Below, piece by piece: positions 35,940 through 46,010 of a stretch of DNA of 64,000 bases. The notes below the pieces were generated by a model. It searched no databases, was not told the DNA's origin, and saw only the letters and a program-made list of their open reading frames with translations. Both the position numbers and the translations under genes were made by a program. The stretch's first letter is position 1; every line of letters begins with the position of its first letter. The DNA is from Stentor roeselii (Eukaryota; Ciliophora; Heterotrichea; Heterotrichida; Stentoridae), in contig RSEH01000201.1 in the NCBI GenBank assembly GCA_006503475.1, forward strand, positions 1 to 64,000. The letters run 5' to 3'.

Positions 35940-36540
35940 TTTTCATCATCTGGATGCGAGGAATACTTATTTCCGCATCATCAGCTTTATCGGTACTACA
36001 TCCATCTGATCCGTCACGTGATAATTGATATAATTCCATTTATCACTTTTTTCTTTTACTCAACAATTGCTTTTAGTTTGATTTTATTTAAATTATCAGA
36101 AACCAAGCACTCTTACACTTATGTCCTGGCAAAGACCTGGGAAATGAACCTGACTTCCTTTGAAGGAGAAGATTATTTTGGGTATGTTTATTTGGCTTTT
36201 GCTTTTATATGATTTTCAATCCTATTATCATGCTTACTCTGCTTGTGTCGATCATGAGTCATACTTTTGATCGACTCATGATAGGGTGGGTATGACTTGT
36301 GTAAAATGATCATTGAAGTTGAACTTCTTTGCTTTTGGAAAAGAAATATTAAGAAAAAATGCATTTGCATGTGTGTAGACGTGATGATACGGAATTTGAA
36401 AGTGATAATTTTCTTGAGTTGATGATAGGGTAAAAAATGTTCAGAAAGATGTCAATAGTCTTGATGAAATTTAAAGCTGAGTATTGAAAATTTGAATTTT
36501 CAGATGAAAATATTCGAAAAGTTGAGTTATGAACATATGA
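35940..36540 (+). pseudogene. Remnant of a TRP-like/Ion_trans cation channel (pore end and tail)
   Basis: Two frames together show the end of a channel domain: a hydrophobic helix (IIDIIPFITFFFYSTIAF), a pore-like stretch with GYVYLAFAF, then in another frame the S6-type MIFNPIIMLTLLVSIMSHTF followed by DRLM. Downstream, again with a shift, comes MIIEVELLCFWKRN, which fits the IxEVE...F.KR tail of ciliate TRP-like channels as I remember them. The first part of the channel is missing, and frame changes and stops break the rest, so this is a dead fragment. The intact parent is not in the window. Confidence 0.55.
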
Positions 36541-37488
36541 AATCATTATTACGCAAGAACCAAGTTTATAGGAATAGTTAATTTAGGTGTTTAGAGTTTT
36601 TAAATGGATTAAAGAAGAGTAATTAGTCAAAATTGGAATTATTTATTGATTCCTAATAAATAATGAATTGATTTACTTATGAAGAGTAATGATATCAAGG
36701 CTACATAACCTTTATATGTTACAAACCTAATTCTGTGATAATTTAAATACTTTGAGATATTTGACTTAATTAAATTTTAAATCATCCTTTTAATTCTAAC
36801 CTTCAAATTTGTTTGATTGAATAATGAGCCAGAACCGAGTTGAGATAAATGATTTCCAATTTTTGAAAAAATGTAAGACTCTAGGTCTTGTTAGTTGTTA
36901 AGCGCTAATTTGACAGCCAGGTCTTTAAAAGCATTTAATAAATGAGGTTATACGAAAGGAAGTAATTAGATAGAAAGTCAATAATCACTTCTTGATCTTT
37001 AGATAATCCCTACTTTTTTAAATAGTGAAAGGAGAATTATCAATTAGAATGAAGTCAATAATGAACCTGGTATATGAATATATATATATTCTATATATTT
37101 GGATAGAAATACTAAATCAAATATCAAAAGAAATGAGGATAATAGAGCGTGATATATTTGAACAGTTTTAAAAAACTACTTTTTCATTTCGAGATTTTCT
37201 AGTCTAAACATTTAAAGTCGCTACTCTAACTCGAAAATAATGAAAAAAGCTAAAAAGCAGCTATCTTAAGTACTCTATTGATTAACAAAATGCCTCAATT
37301 TTTAACAGGTAATTTCAAGATGAGTTTCTCTTGTTGAGAAATGAATTACTTTCATCAAATCAAAAAATTTAACGATAATCACTCAAAAATTAACTAAAGC
37401 TAGAATTAATTTTTAAATAAGTTCAAAACCTTCTAATTCTAAAACAATCCTCCCAAAAAATCCATTCAAATATCAATCTATTCTAAAT
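36541..37488. other. AT-rich spacer
   Basis: No gene or repeat seen apart from short A/T runs such as ATATATATATTCTATATAT near 37.08 kb. Confidence 0.4.
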
Positions 37489-38016
37489 TTAATGATGCTT
37501 AATCTTGAGCTGCGATATAACTTCATCAACAGTAGATGAAAAGAAAGAATTAAAAACAATTCTTCTAAAAAAAGGACGAGTCAATGGTTTGACCATGACA
37601 TGCAAATGAAGATGCAAGATGCTGTTGAAAGCTGGCTTATGAAAGATCATATCACATCCTTGATCCCCAAACTGATTTGACAGGTTCAAAGCGACATTCT
37701 TCATATGAACTAATAATTCCAAGTCACTATTTTTCAAAGCATTCAAATTTTTAATGTGTCTTTTAGGAATTATTAGAAGATGAGGAGTAGCGTAAGGACT
37801 GATGTCATGAAAAGCGATAACCTGATCGTCCTCGTAAACTTTTGTGTTCATTTCTTTCACAAACCAGCAAAATAAACAACCATCTACACCTGCTACTTCT
37901 CCTGGCTTGTCGTACTTATTGAACTTTGATGGTCCCCAGAGTTTATAAGCGGTTTTAGCTAGGACTGCTGAGCAGAAGATTCCTAATGAATAGCCGAGTA
38001 TCTCTAGGTACTTCAT
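37489..38016 (-). CDS. HIT-family (HINT-like) nucleotide hydrolase with N-terminal membrane anchor
   Basis: A 175-residue histidine-triad protein. HIT enzymes hydrolyse nucleotide phosphoramidates and related AMP derivatives, using the central His of the triad. The triad HLHLH is at residues 135-139, with upstream DISPYATPHLLIIPKRHI matching the HIT core. Cys47 and Cys50 (CLFC) resemble the zinc pair of HINT3-type members. Residues about 7-25 form a hydrophobic segment, so the enzyme is likely anchored or targeted to a membrane. The substrate is unknown. A dead copy lies at 33221-33690. The start follows an AT-rich leader. Confidence 0.88.
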   Translation of the reverse strand: MKYLEILGYSLGIFCSAVLAKTAYKLWGPSKFNKYDKPGEVAGVDGCLFCWFVKEMNTKVYEDDQVIAFHDISPYATPHLLIIPKRHIKNLNALKNSDLELLVHMKNVALNLSNQFGDQGCDMIFHKPAFNSILHLHLHVMVKPLTRPFFRRIVFNSFFSSTVDEVISQLKIKHH

Positions 38017-38869
38017 ATTGAATTATAGAAAATATAGTGAATATGATGGTGGTTTTAAGAAATCTGAATCTAATTATTTACTCTGTTGCAGATGATACTT
38101 CTTTCATATGATCGAAATGGTGTAAGAAAGATATTTGTTTGGAAAAGATCTTATTATTAAAAGAATCATTTATCATATAATTAAAGACCTTCTTCTCAGA
38201 GTTCTCAGTGATTTAGACACATTTATATATTTCAAATGAGTTTCAAGTGATAGTCTATTGAATTTGATCTCAAACATCGTAGATACATTTCAGTTGATTA
38301 AAAATCCTGAAAAATCTCTTAATTCGCCTTTAGATTTCCCGAATCCAACTCTAAGTGTTGGTAATTTAATCTTTGATAAATAATAATATAGCTTAATTCT
38401 GTGTATTGGGTTTTGTAATATATTAGATATAATTCGAATATAGTTTAGATCATTAGAGAATCTGTAAATAGAGTTTTTACATGAAAATTGATGTCTTTAA
38501 ATAAAATCTCTTTATGATTACACAATTCGCTTATTGATCCAGATCTCAATGGAAGACATAATTTCCACTTTAAAATTCCTACAATTTAGATCTATTCAAT
38601 CAAAATTTCTAAATTGCAAGAACAAAAAGATTTAAAGATACTGATTTATGAGTTTTTTTTAAAATTATCAAAGCCAAAAACATAATGAAGCTTGATTAAT
38701 GAAATGCATAAATATATGTCAAATACTATAAAAAATGCATCTAATAGATTTCAAGATTATAAACTTTAAATTGCTTAGAATTCTTGAGACCAGGAAATAA
38801 TATAAGGTATATGATCAATCATTAGACTTAAAAGTATAAATAGTTCTTCTAAAATAATTATCTATAAAT
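38017..38869. repeat. Intergenic part of duplicated HIT/B-box unit, second copy
   Basis: Divergent promoter region between HIT (minus) and B-box gene (plus). The last ~220 bases resemble 33945-34166. No further gene is visible. Confidence 0.5.
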
Positions 38870-39884
38870 ATGTCTTGCCAGTTTGATAATTGTGAAGGGA
38901 ATATCGAATTCAAGTGCTTGAACTGTGAAAATAATCGGTTCATCTGTTATGAACATGCAGAATCCCATCGGGTTAATAGTCATCAAATTGAACAAATCAC
39001 AGAAGATCATATAAAAATAATGATTGATGAAATTCATAACAAAATCAAAGAAGAAGCATTACAATTGATTATAGATATTAAAGAAATCCTCATACCTTCT
39101 ATAACATATTCAGAAGATCTTTTAAATATTCAAGTTGTAAAAAATCTTGAAAATTTCTATAAAAACGAGATAAGAAATAATTATTTGAAAGAAAAAATTC
39201 AAATTTTCAAGAAAGATTTAAAGATATGCTTCAATAATAATCTCCAAAATTTACACTCTGAGGTTGAAAAAAGTCGAGAAAAAGATATAAAAATTAATGA
39301 GACTGAAGCAAAAGTTCTGATAAAAGATGAAAATATTAAAAAACTTTGCGATCAAATCGATTACCAGAATTACTTTACAGCCATTTCAATTAATCAAGAA
39401 AATATATCAAAACTTATTCAAATCTATGAAGAAAAGAATAAAGAAATAAACAATTTACTTCAAAGACCTTTAATAAATTTAAATAGCAAATGTAAGGTTT
39501 ATCCAGTTTTTAATAGTCTAGATATTGAAACAAAAAGAAAATTTGTTAGAGAAAACTGGAGCTTTATCACTGTCTATGGTCAAAAATACAAAATGACAAA
39601 TAATTGCTCTTATTTATTTATATGTATTGATTATTAAGGTAGAAATGAAGCAGATTGTATATTTTATTCAAGGGAGTAAATTTATTGAAGAAGGTACAAG
39701 ATAATAAGATTCACCAGCTTTAAACAATGATAACCGTAAGTCTTATTTAGAAAGTTTGAATCATATAGAGAAATGTATACACCATGCAGTAGAGATCTGG
39801 AACCTTCAAACCAAAAAATTAGAGAAATTTTATCTCAATCATAATGAATGCAACTTTTCATATTGGGAAAGTAATAAAATTTAG
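38870..39884 (+). CDS. B-box-like zinc finger/coiled-coil protein, shorter paralogue
   Basis: Exons: 38870-39623, 39639-39656, 39673-39693, 39709-39884; spliced 322 aa ending in TAG. Unspliced, the frame would stop inside the first intron at 39637. The N-terminus has the same zinc pattern (Cys3, Cys8, Cys16, Cys19, Cys25, His28, His33, His38). The coiled coil is about 130 residues shorter than in the copy at 34167. The C-terminal domain is nearly identical: ENWSFITVYGQ, then ADWSKFIEEDSPAL and HAVEIWNLQTKKLEKFYL across the introns. The 3' half is more alike in DNA than the 5' half, which may reflect gene conversion or stronger constraint. Confidence 0.82.
39624..39708 (+). other. Cluster of three tiny introns (paralogue)
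   Basis: Introns: 39624-39638 GTATTGATTATTAAG (15), 39657-39672 GTATATTTTATTCAAG (16), 39694-39708 GTACAAGATAATAAG (15). Positions and phases equal those in the gene at 34167 and the third is identical. A is at position 10 in all. Confidence 0.85.
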
Positions 39885-40827
39885 TTTAGATTAAAATTAC
39901 CTTTATGAACTATTCTGGCACTCTTGATATCCTCTTGGATCAAAGCAGTTCAGAAATACAATGATACGAGTAATAAATTGTTTCTTAGAGTATAATTATT
40001 AAAATATGTTAATATCTTATCTTTATAGCATATTACAAACCCATGTTCTATGTAAATAGAGAAAATCCTATTCTAAGTTTTAAATTTTGATGAAAATTAA
40101 AGAAAATGAACAATTGTGAAATCGATCTCGGAAACTTGGAGTCATTGAGTATCAAAAGAAAATAGTTGCAAAATAATCATAAAGTAATTTATTGAATGGC
40201 CCATCTTGAAGCAATAATCACGAATAGGAATTAATCGATCATATGAAATTTGAGTAGCAAGTTTCAATTAACATAGACAACAGTATACCTTAACACTTAA
40301 TGTTTAGTGCTCTTTTGAAAACTTTGAGTTTATTTAACTTTTAATTGCAGACATCTTCTAAGCACATTAGGCAATTAGGAATTATTTCTTTGCATTTTTC
40401 ATTAATAATGCAATAAAGAAATGCCAGTCCAAATGATTATTTACTAATTAATTATGATTTTAGTTCGAATGAAAATATCCTGAATTATAAATTGAAAATT
40501 AATTAGTATATGTTGAAATTTTTCATATTAAACTGATTCAATTTAATACAAATCAATGTAATTAAAGTTTTAAAAAACTATTATTTAGCTAATTTTAAAA
40601 TAACCCTCTTAAAATATTACGAATCCATATTATCCTTATGCTAAAACTATAAAAACCTGAAACCATCAATCATCCCAAATTTGCTAAATTTTTAGTTATC
40701 ACCAATCATTACCCTCAAAAATCCTATCATTTAAATAACTTTCTTAAATAACCCAATTCTTCTAATCCAATTCAAATGAAATATTTTACTACAGCTTTTA
40801 ATTACTAATCCCTTAACATTCAATCCA
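39885..40827. other. AT-rich spacer
   Basis: Between the B-box gene and the convergent RING gene. No gene, repeat or RNA seen. Confidence 0.4.
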
Positions 40828-42726
40828 TTAGAGGGCTAGAGAATAAAGAATCCCAAGTATCGGCCCCTTGAGATCACAATGATTCCCAGTACGATCAAGG
40901 AATTCAAAAGTAACCTGGTCCTTTACAACCTTATTATCTCCTTGACAAAGAGCTTTTCCACAATAAAAATACCCGTCTTTATAAAAACTAACAAAAATCC
41001 TAAAATTCTTCCCATTCAATTGTTTAGAAAACGAAAGAAAGCTAAATTTTCCCCTAGTAACCTGCCCTTCTTCCAAGAGTATCTGATTATTTTCATTATA
41101 AACTCTAATATAAACCTGCATCTCATTCTGTGAAATAAAAAAATCTTTTTCCTTAACCGCCCCAGCAAAAATAATTCCAAAAAATTTGATAACCAGACTT
41201 GTCCTCATTTCTACAAAAGCATGTGAATTTCTGCTAGCATGAAATTTTCTTTTATCTTCCTGATTAACAGGGAATATCATATCAAATCGATACAATTCTC
41301 TAACTTCATAATCAAAACTAGTCTCATTTCGAAAAATAGGACTTTCCGAGTACATCGAAATGATTGTCAACTTTTTCCTCAAAGAATGCCCAGGATCTCC
41401 AATAAACGACCCAAACCTTTCAAACAAGGTCCTATCAAATTCAGCAGTGCAGTTAATCCTCAAAATACTAGCAAGATTTCTGAAATTTCCAAGAAGCATC
41501 AAACAATTATAACAAAGTACAGAACAATAATCAACAACGACATAAAACGCGTATTCAATTCTGCAATTTGAGCACTCTATATGAAAATTCAAGTACTTTA
41601 TAGTGTTTAAGGCTGTTTCATGTACAACAAGTGAAGCTTCACTTGTCACAGCAGGATATTTGAGACTATCACAGCAGCCTTGGCTCTGAGAGACACATGC
41701 TTGGCAGATGATGCAAGCGCAAAGGTTCTGATAAGGGAGATTCTCTGGTCCCATATCCCAAGAGTTGCAAATCTTGCACTTTGGGTAGTTGTAAAGACTT
41801 TCGTCGAAGTAAGGAACAGAGTCTCTGCAAAGACTTCCGTCAATTGGGCATCTTTGTTCTACAGATGTGCAAGTCTTGCATAGAAGATGACCGCAAGGCA
41901 ACTTATAAGGCATTCCTCGGCCTACTTGAAAAGGCTTCAAGCAAGTCATGCATGATCGAGTGTTTAAAGATTTGGAATGTTTTTGAAGGATTAAAAAGGC
42001 TTCCACTTGTTCTCTCACTGTTATGCTATAATCTTGTAAAGTGCAGATCCGGAAAGAACACCCAGTCACTTCTGACTTCGGATATAAAGGGCTTAATAAT
42101 GTTGACCTCAACTCTTTTATTACATCGATTAAAAGAATTGAATTCTCTGGATTGCAATTTTCACATTTTAAAGAAAAATCTCGAAGTGATAGTCTTGATG
42201 ATGATCTTGAATGAACTCTACAGATGTGAGTTTGGGATGAATGGATTGAAAGGATGTTGAAGCGTTTGATGATTTCGAGAAGAGATGATTCTGGATCTTG
42301 AGTGATGAAAATTTTGGTTTCATAACTGAGACATGAACGTGATTTTACTAGTAAATTGTAAAACTTTATTTTGAAGAAGGTTCTTAGGTCCTTGCTCCAT
42401 ACCTCGGATTCTCCTCCGATGTGACAAGTTTCGCAAAGGGTTTCAAAGTTTGATATGTTTACATATGAAGCAGTGTCTTTTAAGCATCTTGAACAGTCTA
42501 CATGGTAATAATTTAACTTGTTTAGAATTGCAGGATCTTCTTGATAATCATCGATATCTTCATATGATAACTCAAACTCTTTGGGGCAGGTTATTGTTTC
42601 ACCATTTGTGTTGTATAAGTATAATGCACATTCTTTACAGCATTTATGACGATTTTTACACTTCAAGATGATTGGCCTTCTTTCGAAAAGATTGAAAATC
42701 TGAGCACATATGCAACATTCTTCCAT
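40828..42726 (-). CDS. RING-type zinc protein with C-terminal PHR-like domain (copy 1, 632 aa)
   Basis: RING proteins commonly act as ubiquitin E3 ligases; PHR domains occur in MYCBP2/Highwire and BTBD proteins. Here an N-terminal RING-like cluster starts CCICAQIF and includes Cys/His pairs up to TCPKEF. A Cys-rich middle follows, then a second RING around residues 258-300 (CMTCLKPF ... CGHLLCKTC ... RCPID) and a third around 315-350 (CKICNSWD ... CACIICQAC). The last 150 residues fit a PHR-like beta-sandwich: FFGIIFAG, YCGKAL, VTFEF and the end GPILGILYS. The PHR call is from pattern memory. A tandem paralogue lies 178 bp upstream. Confidence 0.72.
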   Translation of the reverse strand: MEECCICAQIFNLFERRPIILKCKNRHKCCKECALYLYNTNGETITCPKEFELSYEDIDDYQEDPAILNKLNYYHVDCSRCLKDTASYVNISNFETLCETCHIGGESEVWSKDLRTFFKIKFYNLLVKSRSCLSYETKIFITQDPESSLLEIIKRFNILSIHSSQTHICRVHSRSSSRLSLRDFSLKCENCNPENSILLIDVIKELRSTLLSPLYPKSEVTGCSFRICTLQDYSITVREQVEAFLILQKHSKSLNTRSCMTCLKPFQVGRGMPYKLPCGHLLCKTCTSVEQRCPIDGSLCRDSVPYFDESLYNYPKCKICNSWDMGPENLPYQNLCACIICQACVSQSQGCCDSLKYPAVTSEASLVVHETALNTIKYLNFHIECSNCRIEYAFYVVVDYCSVLCYNCLMLLGNFRNLASILRINCTAEFDRTLFERFGSFIGDPGHSLRKKLTIISMYSESPIFRNETSFDYEVRELYRFDMIFPVNQEDKRKFHASRNSHAFVEMRTSLVIKFFGIIFAGAVKEKDFFISQNEMQVYIRVYNENNQILLEEGQVTRGKFSFLSFSKQLNGKNFRIFVSFYKDGYFYCGKALCQGDNKVVKDQVTFEFLDRTGNHCDLKGPILGILYSLAL

Positions 42727-42904
42727 TTATAGACAATAAATCACACCTATAATGCATGTATATAATTAGAAATATTTTATGAATTATCACTTGTAAGAAT
42801 TGTTGGGATCACTTAAAATTCATATTCTTTAATATTATCAGTATAATAAATCTTGTAACCTACTCTCAAAATAATAATTCCCTAAATCTAATCTAATTAA
42901 ATCC

Positions 42905-44773
42905 CTAAACAGAATATAAAATACTCAAAATAGGTCCCTTCAAATGTTGATTCTCATTACCACTATCAGAGAACTCAAAAGTGATTCCATCAGTAACAAC
43001 TCTACTCCTATCATTACTTAAAGCTTTTCCACAATAAAATCTTCCAGGTTGGTAAAACAATATCTCGATTTTATAATAATTAACTTCAAGTGGTGCTTGA
43101 AATAAGCAGTAGTTCATTTTCCCTTTAGTTTCAAAATCAAATTGATTAACAAGATTTTGTCTATTATGAATTCTCAGCATTATCTGCTTATTCCCATCAA
43201 GACTTCCCGCAACAATCAATCCACAGAATTTGACAGGCTTGTTAACCAATAACTCTAAAACATAAGATTTTTGCTGACTAGCTAAATAGCTTCTTCTATC
43301 TTCTCTGCTTAAAGGGTAAATCTTATCAAATCTTTTTACTTCTTTGAAATTTAGAGTAGATTGAACACTATACCCAGGAAGATGATACTGCCGAGATGCC
43401 AAAACAATTTTATAAATTTTTGTAACAATTGGATCACTGGGTAATTTGCTATCATTTAGAAAATAAATGCTGAAGTCATATAAAGCTTTATCACAGTTCA
43501 CAGTACTTTCAATCTTTAATGCATTTTCACCTGGCTTAACACAACTTGAGCAAATAGGCAAATATTGATCATATGAAAAGTATTCTGAATTATTTCTATG
43601 ACAAAGAGAGCACCTCAGATCAACTTTAAAGTACCTTATTTTATTCAAAGACCTTTTATGCACTTTCAGTCGAGTTTCTCCTGCATTGCAAACGCCATCC
43701 AAGCACTTAGTGCAAAAAGGTATTCTTAAACTGCAATTATCACAGATGATGCAATCACAGAAATAATGATAAGGTAAATATTCAAAACTGAAATCCATTC
43801 TAAGACACGAGCGACATTGAGGGTAGGTGTAAAGACTTTGGTCATAAAAAGGTTGAGCTCCATTCGGATTCCCCCTGTCTAAAGGACAGTAAACTCCTGC
43901 ATTGATACAAACTGCGCATAAAAAATGACCACATATTAACTTGTAAGGCATTCTTAACCCTAGGCTGTACCCTTTACCACAGCCCATGCATGATTTTTGA
44001 TGAAGAGACTGAAGTGGCTGGGTTCTTGCAAGGAAGGCCTCCATCACTGGAGAGATAAGAAAAGGACTCCAATTCAAAAAGTTCTTCAGTACTGATCCTG
44101 GAAGTTCAAAGTTCGTCATCAGATTTTCACCGAGTTCTCTGCAAAAGTCGTAGTAAAGGGTTGGTAGAGTTAAATCTATCCCTGACTTTGAACAACCTTC
44201 GCAGTAAAGGGCAAAGTCTGAAGTACTTAGTTTTGAACAGGCCTGGTTTGGATGAATTGAACAGTTTGAGTTCAGGGTTTTGTAGTTTCTTAGGATTTGG
44301 ACTAGGTTCATTTGGTCTTGAAGGTCGCCTTCGTAGGATTGGAGGATGTAGTATTTCATTTCGTAGCTTAATTCTTTTTTATTTTCTGAGTAAAGGCGGT
44401 GTAGACCTTGCTTTAAGATTCTTGGGATGTCTTTGCTGAATTTCTTTTGATCTTTATTTAGTTTACTGCATGCTTCACAAAATGATTGGAATGTTATCTG
44501 GTCTATGAATAAGGACTGCTCCATTTCATTATTATGATCTCCTGAGCACTGAATAAAGAACCTTTTCAATTTTCTTTCCAAAACTAAATCCACATTAAAG
44601 TCTTTAAGATCACTATAAAACAATTCAGAGCACGAAGGGCATTTTACGACTTCACCATTTGTATCATAGATATATTTCAAACAACTGTACCCGATTTTAT
44701 GTAAGCATCCTAAGATCATAGGCTTGTGCATTGAAATGTCGTACATCTCTTGGCAAACAATGCAGGGTTCCAT
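42905..44773 (-). CDS. RING-type zinc protein with C-terminal PHR-like domain (copy 2, 622 aa)
   Basis: Same layout as the gene at 40828: N-terminal RING-like CIVCQEMYD ... CPSCSELF, middle zinc sites, a central RING (CMGCGKGYS ... CGHFLCAVC ... YCPLD), a further one (CRSCLRMD ... CDCIICDNC) and a C-terminal PHR-like part (FCGLIVAG, YCGKALS, ITFEF, GPILSILYS). The sequence between the zinc clusters has diverged strongly, so the tandem duplication is old. It is likely an E3 or a zinc scaffold; activity is inferred only from RING residues. Confidence 0.72.
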   Translation of the reverse strand: MEPCIVCQEMYDISMHKPMILGCLHKIGYSCLKYIYDTNGEVVKCPSCSELFYSDLKDFNVDLVLERKLKRFFIQCSGDHNNEMEQSLFIDQITFQSFCEACSKLNKDQKKFSKDIPRILKQGLHRLYSENKKELSYEMKYYILQSYEGDLQDQMNLVQILRNYKTLNSNCSIHPNQACSKLSTSDFALYCEGCSKSGIDLTLPTLYYDFCRELGENLMTNFELPGSVLKNFLNWSPFLISPVMEAFLARTQPLQSLHQKSCMGCGKGYSLGLRMPYKLICGHFLCAVCINAGVYCPLDRGNPNGAQPFYDQSLYTYPQCRSCLRMDFSFEYLPYHYFCDCIICDNCSLRIPFCTKCLDGVCNAGETRLKVHKRSLNKIRYFKVDLRCSLCHRNNSEYFSYDQYLPICSSCVKPGENALKIESTVNCDKALYDFSIYFLNDSKLPSDPIVTKIYKIVLASRQYHLPGYSVQSTLNFKEVKRFDKIYPLSREDRRSYLASQQKSYVLELLVNKPVKFCGLIVAGSLDGNKQIMLRIHNRQNLVNQFDFETKGKMNYCLFQAPLEVNYYKIEILFYQPGRFYCGKALSNDRSRVVTDGITFEFSDSGNENQHLKGPILSILYSV

Positions 44774-45235
44774 TTATAATTATAAATAATATAGCTTATA
44801 TATTTTACATTTTCAGAGACAAATCTTTCATCTAAATATCAAAGATAACAAATGAAATTATAGCTAAAAAGTATATTGGTTTTATAATTTGATAATTTAT
44901 TATAGGTATATGGACTGTATGAATGGAGTTGAAAAGGAATAGGAAGCTTTAAAAACACAAAGGAAAGTGAGGAATATAAGTAATGGAAAGAGGTATTAGA
45001 GGATAACTTAGCAGAATGTAATATACGATGCAATATATAGTTCGAATCTGAAATTATCATATTATAGATAATTTCGAGAGTGAAATTAAGTTAAATAATA
45101 TATTATGAAGAAAACCTATGGTAAATTTCAGTATACCATGAAAATTGGTCTATTTTTCTTTACAACATTGAACAGAGAGATTCAAAAACTATTTCCAATA
45201 CTTTACTCCAACTATAAATTTCATATAATAATCTA
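44774..45235. other. Spacer
   Basis: 462 bases. A 73-codon minus-strand frame at 44839-45060 starts with ATG, but its Ser/Tyr/Leu-rich composition looks like AT-rich chance. Nothing else seen. Confidence 0.35.
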
Positions 45236-45979
45236 TCAAACAATAAGAAAAATTTCATTTCCAGCTCTAAAGTAACTCTCTGCTAAGCCTCTCCGATACT
45301 CCTTATTCTCAGCTTCAAACAATTCCTTAATTTTCTTAAAAACCCTCCCTTCCTCAATCTGAAAAAAGCAGATTCCATTAACCAATTCAAAACAAAACTT
45401 AGTATTTTTCATTCTTTTCGAAGTTCTATAATCCAAATTCTGTACTTGATTAAAAATCTGAACAACAAGACAATTATTTCTAATATCCAAAACTTTCAAA
45501 ACACTATCTTCAATCAAAAACTCGTCTTGAACATGAACAGGATCTCTTCTGACCTCGACACTAAACATATGAGGATGCGCGCTATACTCGTAAAGTACGA
45601 TTTGATTATTTTGATTATAAACAAAGCCAAAAGAAAGACCTTGAGAATGACCCATCAGCTCTTCTGCCATAATCCAATTATTCAGATCAAGAACAAATCT
45701 GAAACCTGTTCTCAAGTTAATAATTTCTTTAGGAACTTTAAAGTTTTCTAGAAAATCTTCGATATTTTCAAGGTTTTTTCCTTTTTTTAAGAATTTTTTG
45801 CAGAGTAAGGCGAGTTTTTGAAAAGTCATTTGAAATTTTGTGTTTTCACTTTGAAGTGCTGTGAGTTGAGAGAGGTTGTAAAGCTGGTTGATTACGATTT
45901 GAAGGGATTCAGTCTTTGAACTGTCTCTGCAGGTTCTGATGATTGACTTGTATGTAGAAATGAAGTTGATGTCAGTCAT
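45236..45979 (-). CDS. Hypothetical protein (247 aa)
   Basis: Not recognised. The first 90 residues look helical (KSIIRTCRDSSKTESLQIVI, LALLCKKFLKKG); the rest looks like beta sheet (GFRFVLDL, SFGFVYNQNNQIVLYEY, CFELVNGICFF), so a helical N-domain plus a sandwich-like C-domain is plausible. No membrane segment, signal or zinc cluster. It lies 31 bp downstream of the DUSP gene on the same strand and is flanked by ubiquitin-type genes. It ends in TGA, one of the genes showing that TGA is a stop here. Confidence 0.6.
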   Translation of the reverse strand: MTDINFISTYKSIIRTCRDSSKTESLQIVINQLYNLSQLTALQSENTKFQMTFQKLALLCKKFLKKGKNLENIEDFLENFKVPKEIINLRTGFRFVLDLNNWIMAEELMGHSQGLSFGFVYNQNNQIVLYEYSAHPHMFSVEVRRDPVHVQDEFLIEDSVLKVLDIRNNCLVVQIFNQVQNLDYRTSKRMKNTKFCFELVNGICFFQIEEGRVFKKIKELFEAENKEYRRGLAESYFRAGNEIFLIV

Positions 45980-46010
45980 TTTATTAAAAATTTCTACTTG
46001 AATGAACTAA

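Noticed and set aside
36251-36282. Inverted repeat ATCATGAGTC/GACTCATGAT with a 12-nt loop
   Set aside because: Falls inside the channel remnant, where both arms are explained as former codons; no sign of a terminator role.
34167-39637. Ending the B-box genes at the unspliced stops (35372 and 39637)
   Set aside because: Conserved coding sequence continues after both stops, and the three shared tiny introns restore it in frame.
40879-42671. Several plus-strand frames of 60-160 codons
   Set aside because: Antisense shadows of the RING/PHR-like gene, whose zinc motifs on the minus strand are convincing.
45036-45046. AGTTCGAATCT resembling a tRNA T-loop
   Set aside because: The flanking bases do not form a T-stem, and no acceptor or anticodon arm is found.
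44839-45060. 73-codon minus-strand frame with ATG
   Set aside because: Composition is what AT-rich DNA gives by chance; no homologue or intron partner visible.
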